A stretch of 64,000 nt of DNA from Arthrobacter sp. N199823 (GTDB taxonomy: Bacteria; Actinomycetota; Actinomycetes; Actinomycetales; Micrococcaceae): NCBI RefSeq assembly GCF_002929705.1, contig NZ_PJIN01000003.1:496001-560000 (forward strand). The letters are read 5' to 3'. This document shows positions 37,187 through 46,426 of the stretch, one piece after another. Position 1 is the first letter of the stretch; the number at the start of each line of letters is the position of its first letter. The notes beneath the pieces were generated by a model that saw nothing but the letters and a program-made list of their open reading frames with translations, made no database searches and was not told the origin of the DNA. Position numbers and translations under genes: made by a program.

Positions 37187-38818
37187 ATGATCAGCGCCCA
37201 CACCGCCGCAGCCGTCCGCGCCGCCGAGGAGCCGTTGCTGCTAGCTGGCCGTGGAGCGGAACTCATGCTCCGGGCATCGCACGGGCTGGCTCAGGGAGTT
37301 GTCAAAATCTTGCGTTCACGCGGCTGCGGTGTTTACGGCTCGCTGGTGCTGGTGCTGGCCGGATCGGGTAACAATGGGGGCGATGCGCTCTACGCTGGCG
37401 CCTACTTGGCCGCCCGTGGTGCACGTACGACGGCGGTCCTCACCGGAGCGCGGACCCATCCGGAGGCGCTGGCTGCTTTTCGTCGCGCAGGTGGGCGCTG
37501 CATGAGACTTGCTGACGCTCCCCAAGAGAGCGCGGCGGCAGACGGTGCGGCCCGGGTTGACACTCCCGAAGAGAGCGCAGTGCGAGACTGTGCGAACCGG
37601 GAGAGCGCTGCCCGGGGGAGCGCAGCCCAAGCGGCGTTATGGGACGAAGCGGTGCGGGCCGACGCAGTGCTTGACGGGCTCTTGGGTACAGGCGGGCGCG
37701 GTGGTCTGCGCGGTGCTGCTGCCAAGTTTGTGGCCCGGCTGCAGGCGCTCGAAGGGAGCGCCCGGCCAGCCGTTGTGGCCTGTGATCTACCCAGTGGCGT
37801 GGACGCCACTACGGGGGCGGTCCGCGGGCCGGTGCTGCGCGCCGATATGACAGTCACCTTTGGTGCGCACAAAAGCGGGCTGCTCACGGCCCCGGGTGAA
37901 CAATGGTGCGGCGCTGTGGAATTCATCGACATTGGGATTGCGGATTTCCTTGGGGAAGCCACGGTGTTCCGGCTCGAGGCTGCCGATCTAGGGACGCTGC
38001 TGCCGCAACCGGCCGCTGCTGACCACAAATACACGCGGGGAGTGGCAGGAGTCGTGGCAGGGTCAGGGCAATACCCAGGGGCCGGACTGCTGGCCGTTTC
38101 TGCAGCATCGGCGTGTGGGCCCGGTATGGTGCGTTATCTGGGTCCGGCCGCCGTGGCTGCTGCCATTCATGGCCGCAATCCCGAGGTGGTCTGTTCCGAG
38201 GCTTCACCTGCAGAGCTACGCGTGCAGGCGTGGCTGGTGGGGCCGGGGATTGACGGCGACAACGCTCAGCGTGAACGGGCCGCTGATGCCATTGCCTCGG
38301 GGCTCCCCACTGTGGTTGACGCAGGCGCGCTGGAGCTGGTTGCTCCGGCGCAGAAAACTGACAATGCGCACTTGATTCTCACGCCGCACGCAGGGGAGCT
38401 GGCAGCCATCATGGCCCGGGCAGGGATCGGACTGGACCGGGCAGGCATCGAGGCGGAGCCGCTCGCTGCGGCACGCACGGCAGCGGAGCTATTCGGCGCA
38501 GTGGTCCTGTTGAAGGGAGCCACTACCGTGGTGGCCGCGCCCGACGGCAGGGTGTTCACCCAGTCCAACGGCACCCCGCGGCTGGGGACTGCCGGGAGCG
38601 GTGACACCCTGGCCGGGATTCTGGTTGCCCTGCTGGCCATGGCTGCAGCGACACAGCCGTTGGTGCCCTACGATCTTGCGCGTACTGCTGCGCTCGCAGC
38701 AGCGTTGCACGGTGAACTGTCCAGAGTTGATGCAGACGCCCCACTGAACGCCGGGGAGCTGGCGGCGCGCATCCCCCACGTGTGGGCACAATTGTGCCAA
38801 ATAAAACCGCAGGGTTGA
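37187..38818 (+). CDS. nnr: Bifunctional NAD(P)H-hydrate epimerase / ADP-dependent dehydratase
   Basis: 543 residues from MISAHTAAAVRAAEE, the ATG one base after the acpS stop. N-terminal epimerase domain (about 1-270) with GSGNNGGDALYAGAYLA and DLPSGVDATTG; C-terminal kinase-like dehydratase (about 280-540) with VAGSGQYPGAGLLAV, TPHAGELAAIM and NGTPRLGTAGSGDTLAGIL. Together they repair hydrated NAD(P)H. Residues 112-150 are a low-complexity insertion of Glu/Ser/Ala/Arg units (ESAAADGAARVDTPEESA), encoded by repeated GAGAGCG-containing segments and probably a loop. Confidence 0.93.
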   Translation: MISAHTAAAVRAAEEPLLLAGRGAELMLRASHGLAQGVVKILRSRGCGVYGSLVLVLAGSGNNGGDALYAGAYLAARGARTTAVLTGARTHPEALAAFRRAGGRCMRLADAPQESAAADGAARVDTPEESAVRDCANRESAARGSAAQAALWDEAVRADAVLDGLLGTGGRGGLRGAAAKFVARLQALEGSARPAVVACDLPSGVDATTGAVRGPVLRADMTVTFGAHKSGLLTAPGEQWCGAVEFIDIGIADFLGEATVFRLEAADLGTLLPQPAAADHKYTRGVAGVVAGSGQYPGAGLLAVSAASACGPGMVRYLGPAAVAAAIHGRNPEVVCSEASPAELRVQAWLVGPGIDGDNAQRERAADAIASGLPTVVDAGALELVAPAQKTDNAHLILTPHAGELAAIMARAGIGLDRAGIEAEPLAAARTAAELFGAVVLLKGATTVVAAPDGRVFTQSNGTPRLGTAGSGDTLAGILVALLAMAAATQPLVPYDLARTAALAAALHGELSRVDADAPLNAGELAARIPHVWAQLCQIKPQG

Positions 38819-38843
38819 CAGCACTTTTCTAGAAGGAGAAGCT

Positions 38844-40964
38844 ATGGATATTTGGCCGGGGAAAAACCATCCGCTGGGCGCCCGAGCGGATGAGGACGGG
38901 ACCAACTTTGCCCTGTTCAGCGAAGACGCCACCGCCGTGACGTTGTGCCTCTTTGATAAAGATGGAGCCGAGTCGCAGCTGCCACTGACCGAAGTGGATG
39001 GCTATGTGTGGCACGGCTACGTTCCTGGGGTGCAGCATGGACAGCGGTATGGTTTCAGGGTTGACGGGCCATGGGACCCGGCCGATGGGCTGCGCTTCAA
39101 TGCCGCGAAGCTGCTGCTGGATCCTTATGCAAAAGGGGTCGAGGGGGCCGTGGCGTGGGGCCAGGAGGTCTTTGCCTACCAATTGGGGGAGCCGCTGCTG
39201 CGCAACGATGCAGATTCGGCCGCCCACACCTACCGCAGCGTGGTGGTGGATGACGCCTTTGATTGGAATAATGCCGACGGCACGCCCGATCACAGCCCGG
39301 ATATCCCGTACCACGAGAGCGTCATCTACGAGGCCCATGTCAAGGGACTGACACAGTTGCACCCGGACGTCCCGGAGGAGCTGCGCGGCAGTTACGCCGC
39401 AGTGGCCCACCCGGCCGTGGTGGCCCACCTCAAAAAGTTGGGCGTGACCGCCGTCGAACTTATGCCGGTGCACCAGTTCGTGCAGGATGAACGGCTCCTG
39501 GAGCAGGGATTGCGCAATTACTGGGGCTACAACACCATTGGCTTTTTCGCACCTCACAATGAGTACGCCTCCGCGGGGGATCCCTGCGACCACGTCCGGG
39601 AGTTCAAAACCATGGTCAAGGAACTGCACCGCAACGGGTTGGAGGTGATCCTCGATGTTGTCTACAACCACACGGCGGAGGGGAGTCATCTGGGCCCCAC
39701 GTTGTCATTTCGTGGCATTGACAACGCCGCCTATTACCGCCTGCAGGAGGAGAATAAGGAACAGTATTTGGACTATACGGGCACAGGAAATTCGCTCAAC
39801 GTCAGGTCGCCGCACTCCCTGCAGCTCATCATGGACTCGCTGCGCTACTGGGTGAGCGAGATGCATGTGGACGGTTTCCGCTTTGATCTCGCAGCCACGC
39901 TGGCCCGAGAATTTTACGACGTCGACAAACTCTCATCCTTCTTCGACATGGTGCAGCAGGACCCCATCGTCTCGCGAGTCAAGCTCATTGCCGAGCCGTG
40001 GGATTTGGGGCCCGGAGGCTATCAGGTGGGCAACTTCCCGCCGCAGTGGACCGAATGGAACGGGCAATTCCGGGACACTGTCCGCGATTTTTGGCGCGGT
40101 GAACCCTCCACGCTGGGGGAGTTTGCTGCCCGGCTGACAGGGTCATCGGATCTGTACGGGAATTCCGGGCGGCGCCCCGTGGCCTCGATCAACTTCGTCA
40201 CGGCCCACGACGGCTTCACGCTGGCGGATCTGGTGAGCTACAACGACAAGCACAACGAGGCCAATGGGGAAGAAAATCGTGACGGTGAATCCCATAACCG
40301 CTCCTGGAATCACGGGGTGGAAGGGCCCACCTCTGATCCGGCTGTGCGCGAGCTCCGTGCGCGCGGCCAGCGCAACTTTCTGACCACCCTCCTGCTATCC
40401 CAGGGCGTGCCGATGCTGCTGCACGGCGATGAACTGGGGCGCAGTCAACAGGGCAACAACAACGGCTACGCGCAGGATTCGGCGCTCACGTGGATCGATT
40501 GGGAGCATGCCGATTGTGCCCTCATCGACTTTGTCTCCCAGCTGGGAGCATTGAGAAAAGCGCACCCCGTGTTCCGGCGTCGTAGGTTCTTTGACGGTCG
40601 GCCCGTGGAACGCGGGGACGACGGCGCACTGCCGGACATTGTGTGGCTGCGGCCCGACGCGGCAGCCATGACCCCTGCCGATTGGGACAACGGATTTGGG
40701 CGCAGCATTGGGGTTTTCCTCAATGGAGGGGGCATTCCGGACTGCGATACAAAAGGCCAGCCAGTGGTGGATGACTGTTTCCTGATGCTGTTCAACGGTG
40801 GCGACGGCCCAGTGGACTTCACGCTCCCGGCAGAGGACTACTCCACGCGGTGGGTGGTAGAAATCCACACCAACGGTGTCAGCGCCAGCGAGTTCTCGGC
40901 CGGAGCTGTGGTTGCTGTGGCGGCGCACTCCGTGTTGGTGCTGCGCGCCCCGGACAGGAACTAG
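38844..40964 (+). CDS. glgX: Glycogen debranching enzyme, GlgX type
   Basis: 706 residues, cytosolic, GH13 family. N-terminal CBM48-like domain (PLGARADEDGTNFALFSEDA) then the catalytic barrel, with Asp348 in GFRFDLAA as nucleophile, Glu384 in LIAEPWDLG as acid/base and Asp456 in TAHDGFTLADLV. It cuts alpha-1,6 branches left by glycogen phosphorylase. AAGGAG precedes the ATG. It starts the 20-kb accessory block after the nnr gene. Confidence 0.93.
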   Translation: MDIWPGKNHPLGARADEDGTNFALFSEDATAVTLCLFDKDGAESQLPLTEVDGYVWHGYVPGVQHGQRYGFRVDGPWDPADGLRFNAAKLLLDPYAKGVEGAVAWGQEVFAYQLGEPLLRNDADSAAHTYRSVVVDDAFDWNNADGTPDHSPDIPYHESVIYEAHVKGLTQLHPDVPEELRGSYAAVAHPAVVAHLKKLGVTAVELMPVHQFVQDERLLEQGLRNYWGYNTIGFFAPHNEYASAGDPCDHVREFKTMVKELHRNGLEVILDVVYNHTAEGSHLGPTLSFRGIDNAAYYRLQEENKEQYLDYTGTGNSLNVRSPHSLQLIMDSLRYWVSEMHVDGFRFDLAATLAREFYDVDKLSSFFDMVQQDPIVSRVKLIAEPWDLGPGGYQVGNFPPQWTEWNGQFRDTVRDFWRGEPSTLGEFAARLTGSSDLYGNSGRRPVASINFVTAHDGFTLADLVSYNDKHNEANGEENRDGESHNRSWNHGVEGPTSDPAVRELRARGQRNFLTTLLLSQGVPMLLHGDELGRSQQGNNNGYAQDSALTWIDWEHADCALIDFVSQLGALRKAHPVFRRRRFFDGRPVERGDDGALPDIVWLRPDAAAMTPADWDNGFGRSIGVFLNGGGIPDCDTKGQPVVDDCFLMLFNGGDGPVDFTLPAEDYSTRWVVEIHTNGVSASEFSAGAVVAVAAHSVLVLRAPDRN

Positions 40965-41000
40965 ACCCAGATCACAGTCCAGCCGGGGAACCGTGGCAAG

Positions 41001-42047
41001 ATGGCAGGTATGACTTTTCACGCCGCGGAGAACCGCTATGAAACCATGCCCTACCGACGAGTCGGCCGCAGTGGACTGAAACTGCCAGCAATCTCGCTGG
41101 GTTTGTGGCACAACTTTGGAGACGATAAGCCCTTCGAGGTGCAGCGCGATATTCTGCGCCGCGCCTTCGATCTGGGCGTGACGCACTTTGACCTGGCCAA
41201 CAACTACGGCCCGCCCGCAGGAAGTGCAGAGACCAACTTTGGCCGTCACTTCAAGGATGACTTTGCCTCGCACCGCAACGAACTGATCATTTCCACCAAG
41301 GCCGGCTACGCGATGTGGCCTGGCCCGTACGGCGAATGGGGCTCACGCAAGAGCCTGCTGGGCAGCCTGGACAGCTCGCTGACACGCATGGGCCTGGACT
41401 ATGTAGACATCTTCTACAGCCACCGCCCCGACCCGGAAACCCCCATGGAAGAAACCATGGGAGCCCTGGATCACGCGGTCCGATCCGGCAAGGCACTGTA
41501 TGCGGGGATCTCCTCCTACACGCCGGCCCAGACGCTGGAAGCTGCCCGGATCTTGAAGGAAATGGGCACCCCGCTGCTCATTCACCAGCCCTCCTACTCC
41601 ATGCTCAACCGGTGGACCGAGGACGGGGAGCCGAACCTTTATGAAACTCTCGACGCCGTCGGGGCCGGTTCCATTGCCTTCTCGCCCCTCGCTCAAGGTG
41701 TGCTGACGGACCGTTACCTCAAGGGCGTGCCGGCAGATTCGCGTGCAGCCAAGGAGCACTTCCTGTCGGAGAATGACCTGACGGAAGAGAAAATGGCCCG
41801 GGTACGCGGACTCAACGATATTGCTGGAGCACGCGAGCAGTCGCTGGCGCAGATGGCCATTGCCTGGATCCTGCGCGATCAGATCAAGGGCACCCCTGTC
41901 ACCTCGGCGCTCGTGGGCGCCTCCAGCGTCACCCAGCTGGAAAACAACGTGGCCGCCATCAACAATCTCGAGTTCAGCGAAGCCGAGCTGACCGCGATCG
42001 ACGAGTTCGCCGTCGAATCTTCCATCAACAGGTGGAAGCAGAAGTAG
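41001..42047 (+). CDS. Aldo/keto reductase, YghZ-like
   Basis: 348 residues; the ATG nine bases further on (MTFHAAENRYETMPYRR) is an equally good start and has CAAGAT 7 nt upstream, consistent with a leaderless message. Catalytic tetrad Asp64, Tyr69 (FDLANNYGPPAGSAE), Lys100 (STKAGYAMWPGPYG) and His141 (YSHRPDPETPMEETM). The long GPPxGSAE loop and the WPGPYG motif are typical of the YghZ/L-glyceraldehyde-3-phosphate reductase group. Substrate uncertain; could also reduce methylglyoxal. Confidence 0.88.
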   Translation: MAGMTFHAAENRYETMPYRRVGRSGLKLPAISLGLWHNFGDDKPFEVQRDILRRAFDLGVTHFDLANNYGPPAGSAETNFGRHFKDDFASHRNELIISTKAGYAMWPGPYGEWGSRKSLLGSLDSSLTRMGLDYVDIFYSHRPDPETPMEETMGALDHAVRSGKALYAGISSYTPAQTLEAARILKEMGTPLLIHQPSYSMLNRWTEDGEPNLYETLDAVGAGSIAFSPLAQGVLTDRYLKGVPADSRAAKEHFLSENDLTEEKMARVRGLNDIAGAREQSLAQMAIAWILRDQIKGTPVTSALVGASSVTQLENNVAAINNLEFSEAELTAIDEFAVESSINRWKQK

Positions 42048-42102
42048 CCTTAATCACAGTTTCATGCACAAATGCAAGGGTCTGTGACAAAATAACGAGA
42101 CT

Positions 42103-42136
42103 TTGGCGTCCCGAAGGAACAAAAACGGGACGCCAA
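42103..42136 (+). terminator. Hairpin after the aldo/keto reductase gene
   Basis: An 11-bp stem TTGGCGTCCCG (42103-42113) with 42126-42136 and a 12-nt A-rich loop; no T-run after it. Confidence 0.45.
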
Positions 42137-42144
42137 GAGTTGTC

Positions 42145-42150
42145 TAGAAT
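42145..42150 (+). promoter_or_regulatory. Candidate -10 box of ino1
   Basis: TAGAAT matches the -10 boxes of this window and would give a leader of about 130 nt before ino1. No clear -35. Confidence 0.4.
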
Positions 42151-42174
42151 GGTTAAGGCGCCGTAGGGGCGTCA

Positions 42175-42260
42175 GATCCGGCTAAGTAGCCGTGCGTCGT
42201 GTCTTTATGGTTACCGTGAAGTCGTGCGTCGACCCAGCACCATAGTGTGTGCGCCGGATC
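42175..42260 (+). promoter_or_regulatory. Structured leader before ino1
   Basis: GATCCGGC (42175-42182) pairs with GCCGGATC (42253-42260). Inside, TATGGT (42206-42211) pairs with ACCATA (42239-42244). The nested helices end about 15 nt before the ribosome site GAAGGAG, where a cis-acting RNA would control translation. No known riboswitch class is recognised. Confidence 0.4.
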
Positions 42261-42285
42261 CGTGTGAGTTTTATGAAGGAGTTCC

Positions 42286-43365
42286 GTGTCCAATCATCCT
42301 ATTCGGGTCGCCATCGTCGGTGTAGGCAACTGTGCCTCATCGCTGGTCCAAGGCGTCCAGTACTACCACGATGCAGACCCGACCGTGAAGGTTCCGGGTC
42401 TGATGCATGTTGAGTTCGGTAAGTACCACGTGAACGACGTGCAGTTTGTTGCTGCATTCGACGTTGACAGCAAGAAGGTCGGCCTGGATCTCTCTGAGGC
42501 CATTGGAGCCAGCGAGAACAACACCATCAAGCTTGCAGACGTGCCGAACCTCGACGTTCCCGTACTGCGTGGACACACCCTTGACGGTCTGGGCAAGTAC
42601 TACCGCGAGACCATCGTTGAGTCCGACGCCGAAGCCGTTGACATTGTTGCAACGCTGAAGGCCGCCAAGGTTGACGTCATGGTGTGCTACCTGCCCGTTG
42701 GCTCCGACGCCGCTGCGAAGTTCTACGCACAGTGCGCCATCGACGCCGGTGTTGCCTTCGTCAACGCCCTCCCCGTCTTCATTGCCGGCACCAAGGAATG
42801 GGCCGACAAGTTCACCGCAGCCGGCGTGCCGATCGTGGGCGATGACATCAAGAGCCAGATCGGTGCAACCATCACGCACCGCGTCATGGCTAAGTTGTTC
42901 GAAGACCGCGGCGTTATCTTGGACCGCACCTACCAGCTCAACGTTGGTGGCAACATGGACTTCAAGAACATGCTCGAGCGCGATCGCTTGGAATCCAAGA
43001 AGATCTCCAAGACTCAGGCCGTCACCTCCAACACCTCTGCCGTGTTGTCCGCTGACGACGTGCACATTGGCCCGTCGGATTACGTAGCCTGGCTCGATGA
43101 CCGCAAGTGGGCCTTTGTCCGTCTTGAAGGCCGTAACTTCGGTGACGCGCCGGTTTCATTGGAATACAAGCTCGAAGTTTGGGATTCACCCAACTCGGCC
43201 GGTGTCATCATCGACGCCATCCGCGCAGCCAAGATCGCTTTGGACCGCGGCATCGGCGGACCCATCCTGTCGGCCTCCAGCTACTTCATGAAGTCCCCGC
43301 CGGAGCAGTACAACGATGACATCGCCTTCGAAAAGGTAGAAGCCTTCATTCGCGGCGACGCCTAA
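42286..43365 (+). CDS. ino1: Inositol-3-phosphate synthase
   Basis: 359 residues, the short actinobacterial/archaeal form. Starts at a GTG with GAAGGAG upstream. The NAD-binding loop is [15 protein letters not shown] near the N-terminus; [28 protein letters not shown] and [19 protein letters not shown] are conserved. It turns glucose-6-phosphate into inositol-3-phosphate, the acceptor for MshA (encoded at 57.4-58.7 kb) and the precursor of phosphatidylinositol. Confidence 0.95.
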   Translation: MSNHPIRVAIVGVGNCASSLVQGVQYYHDADPTVKVPGLMHVEFGKYHVNDVQFVAAFDVDSKKVGLDLSEAIGASENNTIKLADVPNLDVPVLRGHTLDGLGKYYRETIVESDAEAVDIVATLKAAKVDVMVCYLPVGSDAAAKFYAQCAIDAGVAFVNALPVFIAGTKEWADKFTAAGVPIVGDDIKSQIGATITHRVMAKLFEDRGVILDRTYQLNVGGNMDFKNMLERDRLESKKISKTQAVTSNTSAVLSADDVHIGPSDYVAWLDDRKWAFVRLEGRNFGDAPVSLEYKLEVWDSPNSAGVIIDAIRAAKIALDRGIGGPILSASSYFMKSPPEQYNDDIAFEKVEAFIRGDA

Positions 43366-43376
43366 CATCCCCTCTC

Positions 43377-43424
43377 GACGCGGCATCACTTTCCGGCGTT
43401 TTTCTGCCGACGCCGCATCACTTT
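43377..43424. repeat. Two copies of a GCATCACTTT repeat after ino1
   Basis: CGACGCGGCATCACTTT (from 43377) and CGACGCCGCATCACTTT (from 43408) are near-identical 17-mers, with CCGGCGTTTTTCTGC between. The same words, on the other strand, make up the 32-bp repeats at 44532-44614. Confidence 0.7.
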
Positions 43425-43436
43425 AGGGCGATAAAT

Positions 43437-43479
43437 ATGGGACGCTCCCTCTTTGAGGGTGCGTCCCATTGCTTTTTAA
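43437..43479. terminator. Terminator between ino1 and the DUF559-like gene
   Basis: ATGGGACGC (43437-43445) pairs with 43461-43469, with an inner CCCTC/GAGGG helix, followed by TGCTTTTT. Good intrinsic terminator for ino1 and perhaps for the convergent gene. Confidence 0.8.
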
Positions 43480-43495
43480 TCTGTTGGGAACTTTC

Positions 43496-44446
43496 TTACG
43501 TCATGCCCTTGAAGCCGGAGGCCAGCTTAGGATCTCGCCACGCTTGATACAGCGCCTTACGAATGCGCATCACAGCGTCCTGAAAACCATCCGCCAGATC
43601 TTTCTGCGTAAAGATCAGCACGATCCAGCCAGCGTTTTCGAAAGCCTTGTCCCTGCGCCTATCGCTGAACCGCTGCAACTCGTCGAGGTGATGGGCGCCG
43701 TCGTACTGCATGGCGATGCGCCGGGCACGATAACCGGCATCCGCCGACGGCCCGCCCTCGCGGCCCCACAAGGTGAGCTGAAGTTCTGGCTCCGGCAGGC
43801 CGGCGTCGGATATGGCCAGACGCAAGAGGGTTTCGGGTGCTGAATCTGCCCCGACGCGCATGAGGTCCAGGGCGTCGCGGGCCCGCACAATTCCTTGGAG
43901 ATTGCGGTGACGGCTTGCCATCTCGCGCAGCGATGTGAGGGTGGCGTAGGGTTCACTGCGGCCCTCAAATTCGGCTCTGGGCCGGCGAATGAGCTGGTCG
44001 CCCATGCAGACGAGATCAGTCAAGGGAAGCACGCGTGCCAGATCGAGCCAGGTGCGCGAACGAGTGCTCAGCTGCATCCCGTCCACGGATTCGATCTCGC
44101 CGCGCAGCGCTGTCACATTGTGGCTGACGATGCCTTTTCGGCGCAACTGCGGGAGCTGGCGGGGCTTGCTGAGGTGTAGCTCTTCCGAATCTGCCAGCCA
44201 CGGCGGCAGAATTAACTCGTGAAGCCGTGCGGCCGTGGAATGCGAAATCCAGGCACCGGGCGAAGCTACCGAGAGCACCCGGGCGGCATCCCGGAGGTCA
44301 AAATCCCAGCCATCCGGCCGGTAAATCCCATGGCTCACGTTGATGTGCTGGTGGTTCTTGAGCTGGTCCGGGGTCAGGCCAGAGGCAAGTGCTTCACGGT
44401 AGGTGAAGGGTGCCTGGGTGAGAGAGAACGCGTCGCTGGGTTCCAT
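43496..44446 (-). CDS. AbiEi-like / DUF559 (Vsr-like nuclease fold) protein
   Basis: 316 residues. The first 200 resemble the AbiEi-type DNA-binding antitoxin-like region common before DUF559 in actinobacteria (SHGIYRPDGW, AWISHSTAARLHELILPPW). The C-terminal 100 follow the PD-(D/E)XK layout of DUF559: Glu205 in SAPETLLRLAI, Asp236, then MQYDGAHHLDELQRFSDRRR and NAGWIVLIFTQKDL. The usual Glu before YDG is Gln247 here, so activity may be weakened. No partner toxin gene lies next to it. Role unknown; genome defence or a remnant of it is possible. Short repeats flank it on both sides. Confidence 0.75.
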   Translation of the reverse strand: MEPSDAFSLTQAPFTYREALASGLTPDQLKNHQHINVSHGIYRPDGWDFDLRDAARVLSVASPGAWISHSTAARLHELILPPWLADSEELHLSKPRQLPQLRRKGIVSHNVTALRGEIESVDGMQLSTRSRTWLDLARVLPLTDLVCMGDQLIRRPRAEFEGRSEPYATLTSLREMASRHRNLQGIVRARDALDLMRVGADSAPETLLRLAISDAGLPEPELQLTLWGREGGPSADAGYRARRIAMQYDGAHHLDELQRFSDRRRDKAFENAGWIVLIFTQKDLADGFQDAVMRIRKALYQAWRDPKLASGFKGMT

Positions 44447-44531
44447 CTCTTAATTGTGGCCCAGCGCGGACGCCTGCCGCAGAAGTTATCCACAGGTAGG
44501 AACGCCAACCGGCCCCCACAAGAGTGTGGAG

Positions 44532-44614
44532 GCCGGAAGGTGATGCGGCGTGTGGGAAAAACCGCCGGAAGGTGATGCGGCGTGTGGGAAAAACCGCCGG
44601 AAAGTGATGCGGCG
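44532..44614. repeat. Tandem 32-bp repeats upstream of the DUF559-like gene
   Basis: Two identical 32-bp units (44532-44563, 44564-44595) and a third partial 19-bp copy (44596-44614) with one G-to-A change. Each contains GGAAGGTGATGCGGCG then TGTGGGAAAAACC. The reverse complement of this matches the repeat at 43377-43424. Confidence 0.85.
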
Positions 44615-44620
44615 TTGGGG

Positions 44621-46426
44621 TTAGGGGGTGAGCCAGAGGGTTGTTTCGGGCGGGATTGTCCTTGCCTGTTCTGTTCCTGTCTGTTCGCTCCCTGCCTGTC
44701 CGTTCCCTGCCCCTTCGCTTCCTGTGCCGTCCGTGCTTGCCGCGCCGGAGGTGAGGACTACCCTGGACAGTTCGACGCCGGATGGCAGCACCGCGGGCAC
44801 CGCCGCAAAGTTGGTAATCACCTCCCAGCCGTTGGGGCGGCGGTAGTGAATCACCTCAGATTCGGGGGAGCTGAGCCACTCAAGTGACTCGTCAGCCTGC
44901 AGCTCGCGTCGCAGCTTCAGGGCCGCCCGGTACATTTCCAACGTTGAACCGGCAACCCCGGCCTGGGCGTCGGCCGCGAACTCGCCAAACCACCCCGGCT
45001 GCGGCAGCCACGGTATGCCACCAAAACCGAAGTTGGCTTCGGTGGCGGACCATGGCAGCGGAACCCGGCAACCGTCACGGCCCTTGACCTTATTAAGGGT
45101 GCGGAACCAGGTGGGATCCTGCAACACCGAAGCAGGTAGCTCTGCGGCTTCGAAAAGCCCCAGTTCCTCGCCCTGGTAGAGATAGGCGGAACCCGGAAGC
45201 CCCAGCATGAACAGCGTTGCGGCCCGGGCCCGGCGCAAACCGCGCGCCAGATCGAGTGCCGGGGTAGCGCCGTCGGCCAGTAGCCACGCTTCCAGGTCCT
45301 CGCGGGTGCTGCCATCCGGCAGACCGTAGCGGGAGGGATGGCGAACCACATCGTGGTTGGAGAATACCCAGGTGGACGACGCGCCGGAGGAGGCGGCCTC
45401 CGAAAGGCACTTCTGCGCAATGGCACGGAATTCCGTGGCAAGAAACGGCGCCTGCAGCAGATCGAAGTTGAACGCCTGGCCCAACTCTGTGGGGCGCGCG
45501 TACTTCAAACGACGGTCGGTGAACGGTACCCAGGCCTCGGCCACGGCAGCCTTGGGTGGATCGTATTCATTGAGAACTGAGCGCCAACCCTCAAAGACTT
45601 CATGCACGGCGTCGCGGTCAAAGAGGGGATCGCTGCCGTCATCGACGAGGATTTCCAGGTCCGGCTTGGAACGCAGCGGCAGGGACATGTCCTTGACGAG
45701 TGCGTGCGCCACATCGATGCGGAAGCCATCCACGCCGCGGTCAGACCAGAAACGCAAGGTGGTGTGGAAGTCCTCCCGCACCTCTGGATTGTCCCAGTTG
45801 AAATCGGGCTGTTCGGTGGCGAACAGGTGCAGATACCACTGGCCCAGCGAGCCAGCGTTTGGTCCGGCCGCTTCCACCACCCGCGTCCAAGCAGCCCCAC
45901 CAAAGTGGGAGGGCCAATCCGAGGGCGGCAGCTCGCCGTCGTCCCCTAGTCCATCCAGGAAATGGTACCGGGCACGCTCCGCGGAACCTGGTGCAGCAGC
46001 AAGAGCTGCCTTAAACCAGGTGTGCCGGTTGGAGCTGTGATTGGGCACCACGTCCACAATCACTCGGATGCCGGCTGCGTGCGCGGCAGTCACCATGGCA
46101 TCGAAGTCCGTCAGCGAACCCAAGCGGGGATCGACATTGCGGTAATCATCGACGTCGTACCCGCCGTCGGCCAGCGCGGAGGGGTAGAACGGGCTGAGCC
46201 AGATCGCGTCAATGCCCAGCTCCGAAAGGTAGCCCATGCGTGCCGTGACGCCGGGCAAATCGCCCATGCCATCGCCATTGGAATCGGCAAAACTGCGCGG
46301 GTAAATCTGGTATACGGCCGCTTGGCGCCACCACGGTGCCAGCGACTCCGTCAGCGACTCTGCCGCTGACGCTGACGGCAAAGCAGAAACAGAACCAGTA
46401 ACAGAATCGGAAAGTGATGCGGTCAT
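44621..46426 (-). CDS. GH13 alpha-glucosidase / oligo-1,6-glucosidase
   Basis: 601 residues, no signal peptide, so intracellular. Starts with a 30-residue Ser/Ala stretch, then WWRQAAVYQIYPRSFADSNG, the GH13 opening. Nucleophile Asp238 in GFRIDVAHAL, acid/base Glu298 in AVAEAWVP, Asp359 in FSNHDVVRH. The VVPNHSS motif is at 127-132. It should hydrolyse short alpha-glucosides, perhaps the sucrose or glucosyl part left after alpha-galactosidase action. Last gene of the alpha-galactoside operon, overlapping the permease stop (TAATG). Confidence 0.9.
   Translation of the reverse strand: MTASLSDSVTGSVSALPSASAAESLTESLAPWWRQAAVYQIYPRSFADSNGDGMGDLPGVTARMGYLSELGIDAIWLSPFYPSALADGGYDVDDYRNVDPRLGSLTDFDAMVTAAHAAGIRVIVDVVPNHSSNRHTWFKAALAAAPGSAERARYHFLDGLGDDGELPPSDWPSHFGGAAWTRVVEAAGPNAGSLGQWYLHLFATEQPDFNWDNPEVREDFHTTLRFWSDRGVDGFRIDVAHALVKDMSLPLRSKPDLEILVDDGSDPLFDRDAVHEVFEGWRSVLNEYDPPKAAVAEAWVPFTDRRLKYARPTELGQAFNFDLLQAPFLATEFRAIAQKCLSEAASSGASSTWVFSNHDVVRHPSRYGLPDGSTREDLEAWLLADGATPALDLARGLRRARAATLFMLGLPGSAYLYQGEELGLFEAAELPASVLQDPTWFRTLNKVKGRDGCRVPLPWSATEANFGFGGIPWLPQPGWFGEFAADAQAGVAGSTLEMYRAALKLRRELQADESLEWLSSPESEVIHYRRPNGWEVITNFAAVPAVLPSGVELSRVVLTSGAASTDGTGSEGAGNGQAGSEQTGTEQARTIPPETTLWLTP

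Noticed and set aside
44532-44614. Tandem 32-bp units as a small CRISPR array
   Set aside because: Units are directly joined with no unique spacers and there are no cas genes nearby.
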